A model generated the notes under the pieces. The model made no database searches. It saw only the letters and a list, made by a program, of their open reading frames with translations, and was not told the DNA's origin. Positions 8,369-17,065 of a DNA stretch of 49,975 nucleotides are shown here, in pieces (position 1 is the first letter of the stretch; each line of letters begins with the position of its first letter). The stretch is from an uncultured Verrucomicrobiota bacterium (GTDB lineage Bacteria; Verrucomicrobiota; Verrucomicrobiia; Opitutales; Opitutaceae): positions 1-49,975 of the forward strand of contig CAIVDS010000041.1 of assembly GCA_903904685.1 (NCBI GenBank), in the 5' to 3' direction. A program made the translations under genes and the position numbers.

Positions 8369-9055
8369 ATGCCAGCCACCACCGCGCCCGCCGTCACGAT
8401 CCTCGACTGGGGCCGCACCCGTTACGAAGCGGCTTGGGGAGCGCAGGACGAATTGGTCACACGCCGCATCGCCGGTGAGATTGGAGACACACTGGTATTC
8501 ACCGAGCATGAACCCGTTTACACGATCGGCCTGCGCAGCGGGGCCGAGCAGCATGTCGTCTGGGATCCTGCGCATCTCGCCCGCGAAGGCATCGAGGTCG
8601 TCAAAACCAACCGCGGCGGCGACATCACCTACCACGGTCCCGGCCAGATCGTCGGCTACCCCATCGTCTCGCTCGCCACGCACAAAGACCTCCACGAATA
8701 CCTGCGCCTCCTCGAACAGGTCATGATCAACACCGTGGGCGCGCTCGGCCTCGTCGCCTCGCGCCGCGACGGCAAGACCGGCATCTGGGTTGGCACGCGC
8801 AAGGTCGCCGCCATCGGTGTCGCCGTGCGCCGCTGGGTCACCTATCACGGATTCGCGCTGAGCGTGAACGTGAACCTCGCGCATTTTCAGGGGATCGTTC
8901 CCTGCGGCATCAGCGCGGACGAGGGCACCGTCACCTCGCTGCAAGCCGAGCTTGGACGCGAGTTGGACATGGCCGAGGTAAAAAACATGCTCGCGGTTGA
9001 GTTCCGGTCGCTGTTACCCACCTTCCTTGCTCACAGCGATGGACACCACGCGTAA
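8369..9055 (+). CDS. lipB: Lipoyl(octanoyl) transferase
   Basis: Transfers octanoyl groups from acyl carrier protein to lipoyl domains of 2-oxoacid dehydrogenases and the glycine cleavage H protein. The 228-aa protein starts at the ATG at 8369. Family signatures include TRRIAGEIGDTLVFTEHEPVYTIG (in part), RGGDITYHGPGQIVGYPI, the conserved Lys in WVGTRKVAAIGV and the acyl-accepting Cys in GIVPCGISADEGTVTS. It overlaps lipA by 17 bp, so the two lipoate synthesis steps are coupled. Confidence 0.96.
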   Translation: MPATTAPAVTILDWGRTRYEAAWGAQDELVTRRIAGEIGDTLVFTEHEPVYTIGLRSGAEQHVVWDPAHLAREGIEVVKTNRGGDITYHGPGQIVGYPIVSLATHKDLHEYLRLLEQVMINTVGALGLVASRRDGKTGIWVGTRKVAAIGVAVRRWVTYHGFALSVNVNLAHFQGIVPCGISADEGTVTSLQAELGRELDMAEVKNMLAVEFRSLLPTFLAHSDGHHA

Positions 9056-9935
9056 ACCTTCCTGGCTTCGTGCCAAACTTCCCACCGGCCCCGGCTACGC
9101 CGCCGTCCGCAAACTCGTGGACGACACCTCGCTCCACACCGTCTGCCAGAGCGCGCAGTGCCCCAACCTCGGCGAATGCTGGTCCCGCGGCACCGCCACC
9201 GTGATGATCCTCGGCAACATCTGCACGCGCTCCTGCAACTTCTGCGCGATCCAGACCGGCCGCCCCACCGAACTCGACCTCGGCGAACCGGCCCGCGTGG
9301 CCGACGCCGTCGCCCGTATGAATCTAAAACACTGCGTCATCACCTCTGTATGCCGCGACGAGCTGGCCGACGGCGGCGCCAGCGTCTGGGCCGCGACCAT
9401 CCGCGCCGTTCGCCATCTCAATCCCAACACCGCCATCGAAGTCCTCACCCCTGACTTCAAGGGCAACTGCGCCCATGTCGACCTCGTACTCGACGCCCAC
9501 CCCGACATTTTCAACCACAACCTCGAAACCGTCGAACGCCTCCAAAAACCCGTCCGCGTGCAGGCCCGCTACGACCGGTCGCGCAGTGTTCTCCAGCACG
9601 CCAAAAGCCGCGGCTTCACCACCAAGACCGGTATCATGCTCGGCCTCGGCGAAGAGGAGCACGAGATCGAGCAGACCCTGCGCGACATCGCCGCCGACAA
9701 GACAGACATCGTCACCATCGGCCAGTATCTCCAGCCCACCCCGCAGCACCTGAAAATCGCCCGCTGGGCTCATCCCGATGAGTTCGCGAAGTGGAAGGAG
9801 TTCGGCCTGTCCATCGGCATCGGTGTCGTCGAAAGCGGCGCGATGGTCCGCTCTAGTTATCACGCCGACGAACAGTCGCAGAAATACACCGGCGTCGACC
9901 ACCTGAACACCGCCAACGCTCTTATCGGCGCCTAA
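9039..9935 (+). CDS. lipA: Lipoyl synthase (radical SAM)
   Basis: Inserts two sulfur atoms into the protein-bound octanoyl chain made by LipB. The 298-aa protein starts at the ATG at 9039, inside the end of lipB. It carries both iron-sulfur sites of the family: the auxiliary cluster motif CQSAQCPNLGEC (about 38-49) and the radical SAM motif CTRSCNFC (about 64-71). The stretch TKTGIMLGLGE and the C-terminal serine region VVESGAMVRSSYHAD are also characteristic. About 170 bp without a clear terminator separate it from the next gene. Confidence 0.97.
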   Translation: MDTTRKPSWLRAKLPTGPGYAAVRKLVDDTSLHTVCQSAQCPNLGECWSRGTATVMILGNICTRSCNFCAIQTGRPTELDLGEPARVADAVARMNLKHCVITSVCRDELADGGASVWAATIRAVRHLNPNTAIEVLTPDFKGNCAHVDLVLDAHPDIFNHNLETVERLQKPVRVQARYDRSRSVLQHAKSRGFTTKTGIMLGLGEEEHEIEQTLRDIAADKTDIVTIGQYLQPTPQHLKIARWAHPDEFAKWKEFGLSIGIGVVESGAMVRSSYHADEQSQKYTGVDHLNTANALIGA

Positions 9936-10105
9936 GTTTTTCGCAACCAAAGCCGATCCTAACGACCTCAAAGGAGAACGAATAGGCCAGTCGATTTTCC
10001 CCAGTCGGCGGATGGTCCGCGAATGTGACGTCACGCTTTGTGAAAAACCGTCGCGCTCTCGGATCAATGTACTCCATGATGCATCACTCGTCCGAAAAAT
10101 CATTC

Positions 10106-11266
10106 ATGAGCTTCGACTTCGACACCGTCACACAACGCCTCGGCACCGACTCCCAGAAATGGCAGAAATATGCCGGTCGGGATATCCTGCCGCTCTGGGT
10201 GGCCGACATGGATTTTCGTTCTTCACCGGCAATTTTGTCAGCGCTTCACGACCGCGTTGAACATGGTATTTTCGGTTACGCACGTCCGATGCAGTCCACC
10301 ATAGACGCCGTGGTCAACGCCCTCGCTTCGCACTACGGCTGGCCAATCAACCCGGCATGGATCGTCTGGCTCCCCGGCCTTGTGTGCGGCCTCAACGTGA
10401 CGTCGCAGGCCTTCGCCCAACTCGGCGAGGAAGTGCTTTGCCTTACACCGGTTTACCCGCCGTTCATGGCCGCGCCCAAAAACAGCGGGCGCGTCTCCGT
10501 GACTGTGCCGTTCGTGCTCAACCCCGCTGCGCATCGCTGGGAAATCGATTGGACCGCGCTTGAAAAAGCAGTCACTCCGCGCACGAAATTATTTTTCTTG
10601 TGCAACCCGCACAACCCGCTCGCCCGCGTATTCCGTCGCGAGGAACTGGTGCGTCTCGCTGAATTTTGCGCCCGCCACAACCTGATCCTCTGCTCGGACG
10701 AGATTCACTGCGACTTGATCCTTGATCCGGCCCTGCCGCATCTGCCAACCGCGCTCGTCGCACTCGAACACGCCGCGCGCACGATCACCCTGATGGCTCC
10801 CAGCAAAACCTACAACGTCCCCGGACTCGGCACGTCGTTTGCGATCATTCCCGACGCCGCGCTACGCGCCCGCTTCGTCCGCGCCACCGCCGGCATCGTA
10901 GCCGAGGTGACAACCTTGGGTTTCGCCGCCTGCGAAGCCGCCTACCGCGGCAGCGAACCATGGAGACAGGACCTGCTTGCATATCTGCGCGGCAACCGTG
11001 ATTTCCTGCTGGACTTCATCGCCAACGAACTGCCCGGCGTGCACGTCGAAGCCCCGATCGAGGCAACTTATCTCGCCTGGCTTAACGTGCAGGCGCTTGG
11101 CCTGGCTGATCCCATCGCACACTTTGAGAAACACGGCGTTGGCTTGAGCGACGGCGCATTCTTCGGTTCAACACGAGGCCGCCATGTGCGCATCAATTTC
11201 GGCTGTCCGCGCGCCACGCTGGCCGAGGCTTTGCGTCGGATGAAGACAGCGCTCGCCGCCCGTTGA
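10106..11266 (+). CDS. MalY/PatB-family PLP-dependent aminotransferase (probable cystathionine beta-lyase)
   Basis: Fold-type I PLP enzyme, 386 aa from the ATG at 10106. The N-terminus reads PLWVADMDFRSSPAI, a MalY/PatB hallmark. The PLP-binding Asp is in SDEIHCDLIL and the Schiff-base Lys in APSKTYNVPGLGTSF. The family carries out C-S beta-lyase reactions on cystathionine or cysteine conjugates, and some members act as regulators (MalY) or aminotransferases; the substrate cannot be read from the sequence. It ends 6 bp before the dihydrouridine synthase gene and is probably co-transcribed with it. Confidence 0.9.
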   Translation: MSFDFDTVTQRLGTDSQKWQKYAGRDILPLWVADMDFRSSPAILSALHDRVEHGIFGYARPMQSTIDAVVNALASHYGWPINPAWIVWLPGLVCGLNVTSQAFAQLGEEVLCLTPVYPPFMAAPKNSGRVSVTVPFVLNPAAHRWEIDWTALEKAVTPRTKLFFLCNPHNPLARVFRREELVRLAEFCARHNLILCSDEIHCDLILDPALPHLPTALVALEHAARTITLMAPSKTYNVPGLGTSFAIIPDAALRARFVRATAGIVAEVTTLGFAACEAAYRGSEPWRQDLLAYLRGNRDFLLDFIANELPGVHVEAPIEATYLAWLNVQALGLADPIAHFEKHGVGLSDGAFFGSTRGRHVRINFGCPRATLAEALRRMKTALAAR

Positions 11267-11272
11267 GTCACC

Positions 11273-12382
11273 ATGCGTATCGGTCCGCATACGCTTTCCT
11301 CAAATCTTTTCCTGTCACCGCTGGCCGGTTACACCAACCTGCCCATGCGCCTCACATTGCGCGAACTCGGCGGGCTGGGCTGGGCCACGACCGATCTCGT
11401 CAACGCCCGTTCACTCATCGAACGCAACCGCACCGCGCTCAAGCTGGTCGAAAGTTGCGAGGAGGATCGGCCGCTGGCGATCCAGCTTTTTGGCTCCGTG
11501 CCGGAAGAGATGCGTGACGCCGCCGTGATCTGTCAGGAAATTGGCGTGCAGTCCGTCGATATCAACATGGGTTGTCCCGTGAAGAAAGTCGTGAAGATCG
11601 GCGGCGGCTCCGCCATGATGACCGAACTCGCCAAGACCGCCGCTCTTGTGCGCGGCATGATCGCCGCGGTGAAAATCCCCATCACCGCCAAGATGCGTCT
11701 CGGCTGGGACGACGACAACCTCACCGCGCCCGACCTCGCGCGCGTGTTGGAGGGCGAGGGCGTCGCCGCGATTTTCGTGCATGGGCGCACCCGCGCCCAA
11801 GGCTTCTCCGGCCAAGTCAATCTGGCCGGCATCCGCTCCGTGGTGCAGGCGGTGAAGACGATTCCCGTGATAGGCAACGGCGATGTGACCACGCCCGGGT
11901 CGGCGAAACATATGCAGGATGAAACCGGTTGTGCCGGCGTGTCGATCGGTCGCGGCGCATTTTACGACCCGTGGATTTTCCGGCGCACCGACCATCTCCT
12001 TCGCACCGGCGAACTGCTTCCGGAGCCATCGTTTGAGGAGCGGGTTCGCGTGATGCGCCGGCACTTCGGTCGGTATTGCGAATTTTACGGCGAGGAAAAG
12101 GGCGCAAAGCATTTCCGCAAGGTCGCCCCGTGGTATGCGAAGCGGTTTGGTCCGGCACGGCCGTTCAAAGCCAAAATCATCATGATCACCTCGCGCGCCG
12201 ACTTCGAAACCGCAATCGCGGAGTATCGGGAATGGCGCGCTCAATTTTGCGACGAGCACGGCGCGTTACGCGCGCAATACCGGCCCGGACCGATGGTGGC
12301 CTCATTCATGCGCAACCCCGACGATCCTGTCTTCACCCGTGAATCGATTCCCGTGCCCAAAGGTCCGGTGGAAACATGGTAG
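11273..12382 (+). CDS. dusB: tRNA-dihydrouridine synthase
   Basis: FMN-dependent reductase of uridines in the tRNA D-loop, 369 aa. The N-terminal TIM barrel begins LFLSPLAGYTNLPMR, and the catalytic Cys lies in DINMGCPVKKVVKIGGGSA (about 97-115). Further barrel motifs are KMRLGWDD, HGRTRAQGFSG and VIGNGDVTTPG, and ISIGRG-type phosphate binding is present as VSIGRGAFYDPWIF. A helical C-terminal domain follows, about 40 residues longer than in typical DusB. It runs convergently to the next gene with 25 bp between. Assignment to the DusB subgroup is likely but not certain. Confidence 0.93.
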   Translation: MRIGPHTLSSNLFLSPLAGYTNLPMRLTLRELGGLGWATTDLVNARSLIERNRTALKLVESCEEDRPLAIQLFGSVPEEMRDAAVICQEIGVQSVDINMGCPVKKVVKIGGGSAMMTELAKTAALVRGMIAAVKIPITAKMRLGWDDDNLTAPDLARVLEGEGVAAIFVHGRTRAQGFSGQVNLAGIRSVVQAVKTIPVIGNGDVTTPGSAKHMQDETGCAGVSIGRGAFYDPWIFRRTDHLLRTGELLPEPSFEERVRVMRRHFGRYCEFYGEEKGAKHFRKVAPWYAKRFGPARPFKAKIIMITSRADFETAIAEYREWRAQFCDEHGALRAQYRPGPMVASFMRNPDDPVFTRESIPVPKGPVETW

Positions 12383-12407
12383 TCGAAAACCGTGCCGGCG
12401 AAACCAC

Positions 12408-13496
12408 TCAGTAAGACTTGCCCACCGTCGCACCGGAACGATCACGGAAAATAATCTGTCGGCGACTCGTGTCGACGTGATCCAACATGATGCCAAGGGG
12501 CAAATCCACCGCTTCGTTGGACCGCGCCAAACGCCCATTGATGATGGCCCGCGAAGACGCTCCTTCGAGCACGCTGGTGATCTTGGCCGAATCCACCCAC
12601 GCACGAAAAGCCAGGCTTGCCAGCGGCACTTGAGGGATCGCCTCGCTGATTTTAGGCAACGATGTCGGCACGGCGGGCGCAGGTAAGGATGGTGGATTGT
12701 TGACGACGACAGCCTCAGAATTTGGAACCGGCGGGGCGGTCGTCTCACGGGTTTCAACCAATGGATCAACCCGTGATTGTTCACTCTCACGCTTGACTAT
12801 GACCGTATCCTGAGCGTTCGCGATGAGTTTTGCCGGTATTTCGGCAACGGGCTGGGCTGTAAGAGGCTTCGTTGGAGCCGAAGCAACTACAGGAGCGACG
12901 GCTACAATCATATGCGCGGACTTGTCCGAGAAAAAGGCTTCATATCCAAAATAACCACCAGCCAACAACACCAAGCCACCAAAAACTAGTCCTATCCGTC
13001 GCGGATCAAACGCCAATGATCGCACGGGGACGGGGCGGATAGCAGACTTGGGTGGCTGCTGGGCAAACGTTGCCTCGGTGGCTCCTGACGCGGCAACTAA
13101 ATGAAAAGCGGGAAGCGGTGCAACTGGTGCCTCTGCATTCGCCACGGTCTCGGAAAATAGCAGAGGAGCCCCGATCTCCTTTGGTAAACTCCCAGATTCC
13201 GCAGGCGGAAGCTCAGGCGCAGGGAATCCACCCGGCGAGGCGCCAGATTGGAAAGACTGATGTTTCAGCCCGGATGACTCGACCTGTTTTAGAGGCACAT
13301 CCTTCGACTCAGGAGCGGAGATCACAGACGAATCGGCCGCAACCGCCGATTCGGCAACAAGCTTCGGCCGCAACCGCAAACGAGACGGAGGTTCGGACTC
13401 AGCCGCAACCGGCGGCACCGGAACACCCGCTGGGGGTGGCGCATCCTCTGGACGCACACGCGGGCGCAACGAAGATGGCGGAGGCTCGTCGCTCAT
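12408..13496 (-). CDS. Uncharacterised proline-rich single-pass membrane protein
   Basis: I do not recognise this 362-aa protein. It starts at the ATG at 13496 with MSDEPPPSSLRPRVRPE and has a long disordered N-terminal cytoplasmic region rich in Pro, Ala and Glu (1-175). One membrane helix follows (IGLVFGGLVLLAGGYFGYE, about 178-196), then another Pro/Val-rich linker. The last 70 residues form a compact domain with RAWVDSAKITSVLEGASSRA, AIINGRLARSNEAVDL and IIFRDRSGATVGKSY. That end loosely recalls the periplasmic GspB/PilP-type domains of secretion and pilus systems, but the resemblance is too weak for a call. It lies downstream of an FKBP gene on the same strand. Confidence 0.75.
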   Translation of the reverse strand: MSDEPPPSSLRPRVRPEDAPPPAGVPVPPVAAESEPPSRLRLRPKLVAESAVAADSSVISAPESKDVPLKQVESSGLKHQSFQSGASPGGFPAPELPPAESGSLPKEIGAPLLFSETVANAEAPVAPLPAFHLVAASGATEATFAQQPPKSAIRPVPVRSLAFDPRRIGLVFGGLVLLAGGYFGYEAFFSDKSAHMIVAVAPVVASAPTKPLTAQPVAEIPAKLIANAQDTVIVKRESEQSRVDPLVETRETTAPPVPNSEAVVVNNPPSLPAPAVPTSLPKISEAIPQVPLASLAFRAWVDSAKITSVLEGASSRAIINGRLARSNEAVDLPLGIMLDHVDTSRRQIIFRDRSGATVGKSY

Positions 13497-13569
13497 GATG
13501 ATGAGTAAACTAACACCTTTTACCGTGGGTGAAATCAAATTTTATCCCGTTCGCCCATAGCCATGGTTA

Positions 13570-14049
13570 TTATCCGTTAGGCGAAAGTAACGCCGGCTTG
13601 ATTTCGATAAGCTCAACCTCGAACACCAGCGTGGCGCTGCGGGGGATGACGGGCGGACGCCCGCGCGTGCCATAACCAAGTTCGAACGGAATAATCAGCA
13701 GGCGTTTTTCCCCGACCCGCATGAGTTGCAATCCCTCATCCCACCCGTCGATGACCTCATGACGACCAACGCGCAGGACTAAAGGCTCACGATTCAAATT
13801 CTGGTCAAACACCCTGCCGTCGAGCAAAACACCCTTGTAGCGCACGGCCACATTGTCGCCGGGCTTGGGCATGGCTCCGGTGCCAGGCTGGAGCACAAGC
13901 GTACGCAAACTGGTAGCGGTGCGCTGCGCTTCGGGCCACTGTTTCTCGATGATCACGAGATCCTCCATCGGGAATTTCTCCCGCTGCGCGTGCAACACGA
14001 GCGGCGCAATGAACAGCAAGACCGGAATGGAAAGACGGAAAAGGCGCAT
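13570..14049 (-). CDS. FKBP-type peptidyl-prolyl isomerase, exported
   Basis: Periplasmic folding helper, 159 aa from the ATG at 14049. The N-terminus MRLFRLSIPVLLFIAPLVLHAQ is a signal peptide with a likely cut after HAQ. The FKBP domain fills the C-terminal 110 residues, with VAVRYKGVLLDGRVFDQN, VIDGWDEGLQLMRVGEKR, FELGYGTRGRPPVIP and ATLVFEVELIEI, all standard active-site segments. An in-frame start 27 bp upstream would spoil the signal peptide, so it was not used. It follows the helicase gene after a 122-bp gap and precedes the proline-rich membrane protein by about 70 bp. Confidence 0.93.
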   Translation of the reverse strand: MRLFRLSIPVLLFIAPLVLHAQREKFPMEDLVIIEKQWPEAQRTATSLRTLVLQPGTGAMPKPGDNVAVRYKGVLLDGRVFDQNLNREPLVLRVGRHEVIDGWDEGLQLMRVGEKRLLIIPFELGYGTRGRPPVIPRSATLVFEVELIEIKPALLSPNG

Positions 14050-14171
14050 AAATTGAATGATAAAAAGACCACGCAACTTCTCCGTGGATGCGACTAGGGT
14101 CAGAGCTTCTTCATCACTCTCTGCGTTTAGTCCCGGTGCGGAGACTTTCTATTTGATCGAGCGGGACTTGA

Positions 14172-15455
14172 TTAACGGCCGCGAAAACCACCGCCACCAC
14201 CACGATTGCCCCCTTGCCGCGCTTGGCCGCCACCACCCTGACCTTGACGACCACCGGAATGACCTTGCGGGCGTCCTCCACCACCACGACGTTGGTTCTG
14301 GCCTTTTTTAGGATAAGAGGGATTAACCACGAAGGGCTGATAAGGAAACCCTTCGAGCCGAAGCTCGGGAATCTTGGCCCCGATGAAACGCTGGATGTCT
14401 CGGATGTCGTCGGCATTTTCCGGTGAAACCAGCGTGAACGCATCGCCCACCGCCATCGCCCGACCAGTGCGGCCGATGCGATGCACGTAGTCCTCGGGAT
14501 TCTCGGGAACATCATAGTTGATGACGTGAGTGACGCCGGCAACGTCGATGCCGCGCGCGGCGATGTCCGTGGCGACCATGATCTCGTATTTGCCGCTTTT
14601 GAAGCCTGCGAGCGCCTCGATACGCTGGTTTTGCGAGCGGTTGGCGTGCAGAACGGCGACCGAGTGCTTGGCGGACTTCAGGCGGCTGGCAATCTTGTCG
14701 GCACCGTGCTTGGTGCGGCTGAAAACGAGCACGCTCTGAAAGTCGGTTTTTTCTAGGAGAGCGACCAGCAGTTCGAACTTCTGCGCCCAAGCGACCGGGT
14801 AAAGCGCGTGACTGACCGACTGGGTAACGGAGCGATTGACGCCGCACTCAACGCGCTCCGGATTTTTCAACGCAAACGAAGCAACGGCGGCAATCTCTGG
14901 CGGAACGGTTGCGGAAAAGAACAGCGTCTGGCGATTCTTCGGACAGCGAGAGATGATGTCTTTGACGACGGGCAAGAAGCCCATGTCGAGCATGCGATCT
15001 ACTTCGTCGAGGACGAGGATCTCGATGCTTCCAAGCGAAAGTTCTCCGCCCTTGATGTAGTCCATCAATCGGCCCGGTGTGGCCGAAATCACATCAACGC
15101 CTTTTTTGAGTTCGTTGCGCTGGGCACCGTAGCCGACGCCGCCGAAAAGGGCGACGGTGCGGAGATCCGTAAAACGGGCGAAATCACGGAAAGCGGTCTC
15201 AACTTGGGCAGCCAGTTCACGCGTGGGCTCGAGGATGAGCACGCGGGGCGCACGGGCATGAACACCGAGTTTGGAAAGGATCGGCAGCGCGAAGGCCGCC
15301 GTCTTGCCGGTGCCGGTCTGGGCGGAGGCGATAAGATCGCGACCGGAAAGCACCACGGGAATGGCGCGAAGCTGAATAGGCGTCGGATCGGTGTAACCGG
15401 CGGCGACGACACCGCGCATCACGGACGCGGAAAGATTGAGAGCGTTAAAAGGCAT
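14172..15455 (-). CDS. DEAD-box RNA helicase, RhlE-like
   Basis: ATP-dependent RNA unwinding enzyme, 427 aa from the ATG at 15455. Q motif: PTPIQLRAIPVVL. Motif I: ASAQTGTGKTAAF. Motif Ib region: TPGRL. Motif II: VLDEVDRMLD (DEVD, a small variant of DEAD). Motif III: FFSATVP. The second RecA domain has VLVFSRTKHGADKIA, ATDIAARGIDVAGVTHVINYD and HRIGRTGRAM. The last 50 residues are a low-complexity Gly/Arg/Gln tail with RGG-type repeats, expected to bind RNA. It lies downstream of the RRM gene on the same strand, beyond a terminator. Confidence 0.94.
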   Translation of the reverse strand: MPFNALNLSASVMRGVVAAGYTDPTPIQLRAIPVVLSGRDLIASAQTGTGKTAAFALPILSKLGVHARAPRVLILEPTRELAAQVETAFRDFARFTDLRTVALFGGVGYGAQRNELKKGVDVISATPGRLMDYIKGGELSLGSIEILVLDEVDRMLDMGFLPVVKDIISRCPKNRQTLFFSATVPPEIAAVASFALKNPERVECGVNRSVTQSVSHALYPVAWAQKFELLVALLEKTDFQSVLVFSRTKHGADKIASRLKSAKHSVAVLHANRSQNQRIEALAGFKSGKYEIMVATDIAARGIDVAGVTHVINYDVPENPEDYVHRIGRTGRAMAVGDAFTLVSPENADDIRDIQRFIGAKIPELRLEGFPYQPFVVNPSYPKKGQNQRRGGGGRPQGHSGGRQGQGGGGQARQGGNRGGGGGFRGR

Positions 15456-15588
15456 GGGAATGAATCGTTGCGGAAAAAGGAATCCGACCGGATCTAGTCG
15501 GTAGGGGCCGGTCTCCGAACGGCCCAAGGCACGTCCGGAAGCGCAAACCCGAGTTGGGGCGCCTCCTAAGCGTGCAAATTCGTAAAAA

Positions 15589-15623
15589 TGAAAAAGGGCG
15601 AAGCGCGGTTAGGCGCTTCGCCC
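15589..15623 (-). terminator. Intrinsic terminator of the RRM protein gene
   Basis: A perfect 11-bp stem (15596-15606 with 15613-15623) and 6-base loop is followed, in the minus-strand direction, by a T-rich run (CTTTTTCATTTTT). It lies 38 bp beyond the RRM gene stop codon and 134 bp before the helicase start, so it should separate or attenuate transcription between the two. Confidence 0.88.
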
Positions 15624-15660
15624 TCGAAAATCGTGATCGGCCGTTTAGGCCGAAGTCAGA

Positions 15661-16032
15661 TTAGTAACGGCGATCGCCGCCGCCGGAGCGGCCGCCACCA
15701 CCGAAACCGCCACGGCGTTCGCCGCCGCCGAAGCCGCCACGACCACCGCCGCCGCCGCCACCAAAGGAACGGCCAGCGCCTTCCTCCTTGGGACGGGCTT
15801 CGTTAACCGTGAGAGCGCGGCCACCGAGATCGGCGCCGTTCAGCTTCTCAGCAGCGACTTTCGCCTCTTCAGGCGAGCTAAAGGTAACAAAAGCGAAACC
15901 GCGAGGGCGGCCCGTCATTTTGTCCATGGCGACGTAAACGTCGGTCACGTTACCGAATTGACCGAAAGCCGAGCGGAGCTCGTCTTCGGAGGTCTTGAAG
16001 GACATATTGCCAACGTAGAGTTTGGAACTCAT
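15661..16032 (-). CDS. RRM-domain RNA-binding protein with glycine-rich tail
   Basis: Small RNA-binding protein, 123 aa. One RRM fills residues 1-80, with RNP2 KLYVGNMS (about 4-11) and RNP1 RGFAFVTF (about 44-51), both with the aromatic residues that stack on RNA bases. The last 38 residues are Gly/Arg-rich (GGRGGFGGGERRGGFGGG). This layout matches bacterial RRM proteins of cyanobacteria and Verrucomicrobiota/Planctomycetota, some of which respond to cold. The long upstream leader region may carry regulation. It has its own terminator, and the RhlE-like helicase with a similar tail comes next. Confidence 0.95.
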   Translation of the reverse strand: MSSKLYVGNMSFKTSEDELRSAFGQFGNVTDVYVAMDKMTGRPRGFAFVTFSSPEEAKVAAEKLNGADLGGRALTVNEARPKEEGAGRSFGGGGGGGRGGFGGGERRGGFGGGGRSGGGDRRY

Positions 16033-16423
16033 AGTGATGATTCGTCGATCCCCGTCTGCTGCCAGTCCGTTCCCGACTATCGGGTTTCAAATCATCCCGG
16101 GACCAATGCCCCACTGACGACTCACCAGTTCCTGTCATCTAACGTTTCTCTGACGATGAAGCTGCCACAAAGAACAGCGCTTGCTTAAACGCAAGAAAAA
16201 TCGCGACATCCGCATATGGTCACACAATGACCCCATCGCTAAACGTGTTGACGCATGCAATCTTGGCTGCGGACCGCCCCGAGGTCACTCCGGATGGAAA
16301 AAGCAATCGCCGATTGGTCGGTCGAGCGCTCATTCATCTGACTTTACCCGCTCCAGCAGGCATTACTTCACCTCAAGTCGCGGGACGGGCAGGCCACAGG
16401 AGATGTGCGCAATGAAGCCATAG
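16033..16423. other. Intergenic region upstream of the RRM gene
   Basis: About 390 bp without a convincing gene; short open frames here have no family features. It should hold the promoter and leader of the RRM gene on the minus strand. The only structure I can name is a small hairpin at 16072-16084 (CCCGA/TCGGG stem) inside the likely leader. No clear -35/-10 pair or Shine-Dalgarno sequence is visible before the RRM start. Confidence 0.5.
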
Positions 16424-16954
16424 CTAGGCTTGCTCGGCATAACGAGCGATCAGCCAGAGCAGGTCGGAGACACGATTGATGTAGTGGCGCAGCAACGGTC
16501 GCACGTTACGGCCTTGGGCGGGCAGACCGATGAGACGTCGTTCGGCGCGACGGGCGGTGCTGCGGGCGAGGTCGACGGACGCGGCGTGCAGGTTGGCTCC
16601 CGGAGTAGCCCAACCGTCGAACTTTACGTTTTTTTCTTCAATTGCGGCCACGGCGGCGTCGAGGCGGGCGAGATCGGCATCGGTAAGTTTTTGGAACTTC
16701 GATTCGGCGTAGCGACCAGCGTCGGTCTCGGCACAGGCCAGTTCGCCCATGAGGTTGATAAGGTCTTTTTGGATGCGTTCCAGTTCGGAGCGATGGTCGA
16801 TGTTGGCGCAGGTGGCCTTGGCGAAGCCGATGGCGGCGTTCAACTCGTCGAAGGCGCCGACGGCTTCGATTTGAGGATGATCTTTCGGCACGCGCTGGCC
16901 GTAGAGCAGGCCGGTGGTGCCGTCGTCACCGGTGCGGGTTGCGATGGAGGACAT
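16424..16954 (-). CDS. Cob(I)alamin adenosyltransferase, PduO type
   Basis: Transfers the adenosyl group of ATP to cob(I)alamin to make coenzyme B12. The 176-aa protein starts at the ATG at 16954. Family motifs are the ATP-binding N-terminus TRTGDDGTTGLLYGQRVPK, AVGAFDELNAAIGFAKA, the helix with RSTARRAERRLIGL and the C-terminal YINRVSDLLWLIARYAE. A 12-residue upstream extension in frame is not conserved in character and was left out. No cobalamin riboswitch or other B12 gene is seen nearby. Confidence 0.94.
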   Translation of the reverse strand: MSSIATRTGDDGTTGLLYGQRVPKDHPQIEAVGAFDELNAAIGFAKATCANIDHRSELERIQKDLINLMGELACAETDAGRYAESKFQKLTDADLARLDAAVAAIEEKNVKFDGWATPGANLHAASVDLARSTARRAERRLIGLPAQGRNVRPLLRHYINRVSDLLWLIARYAEQA

Positions 16955-17065
16955 GCGGCGATATTCAGGGCACGGCATAGTTTTCGCCACCGGAAAATAA
17001 AAAGCCTTGGGAAAAATTCCGGGGCGGTGAATGGCCTAAGGTGTCAACTGTGAGTGAACCGGTGA

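Noticed and set aside
16181-16423. Short plus-strand frame between the RRM and adenosyltransferase genes
   Set aside because: No ribosome site, no recognisable domain, composition like non-coding sequence.
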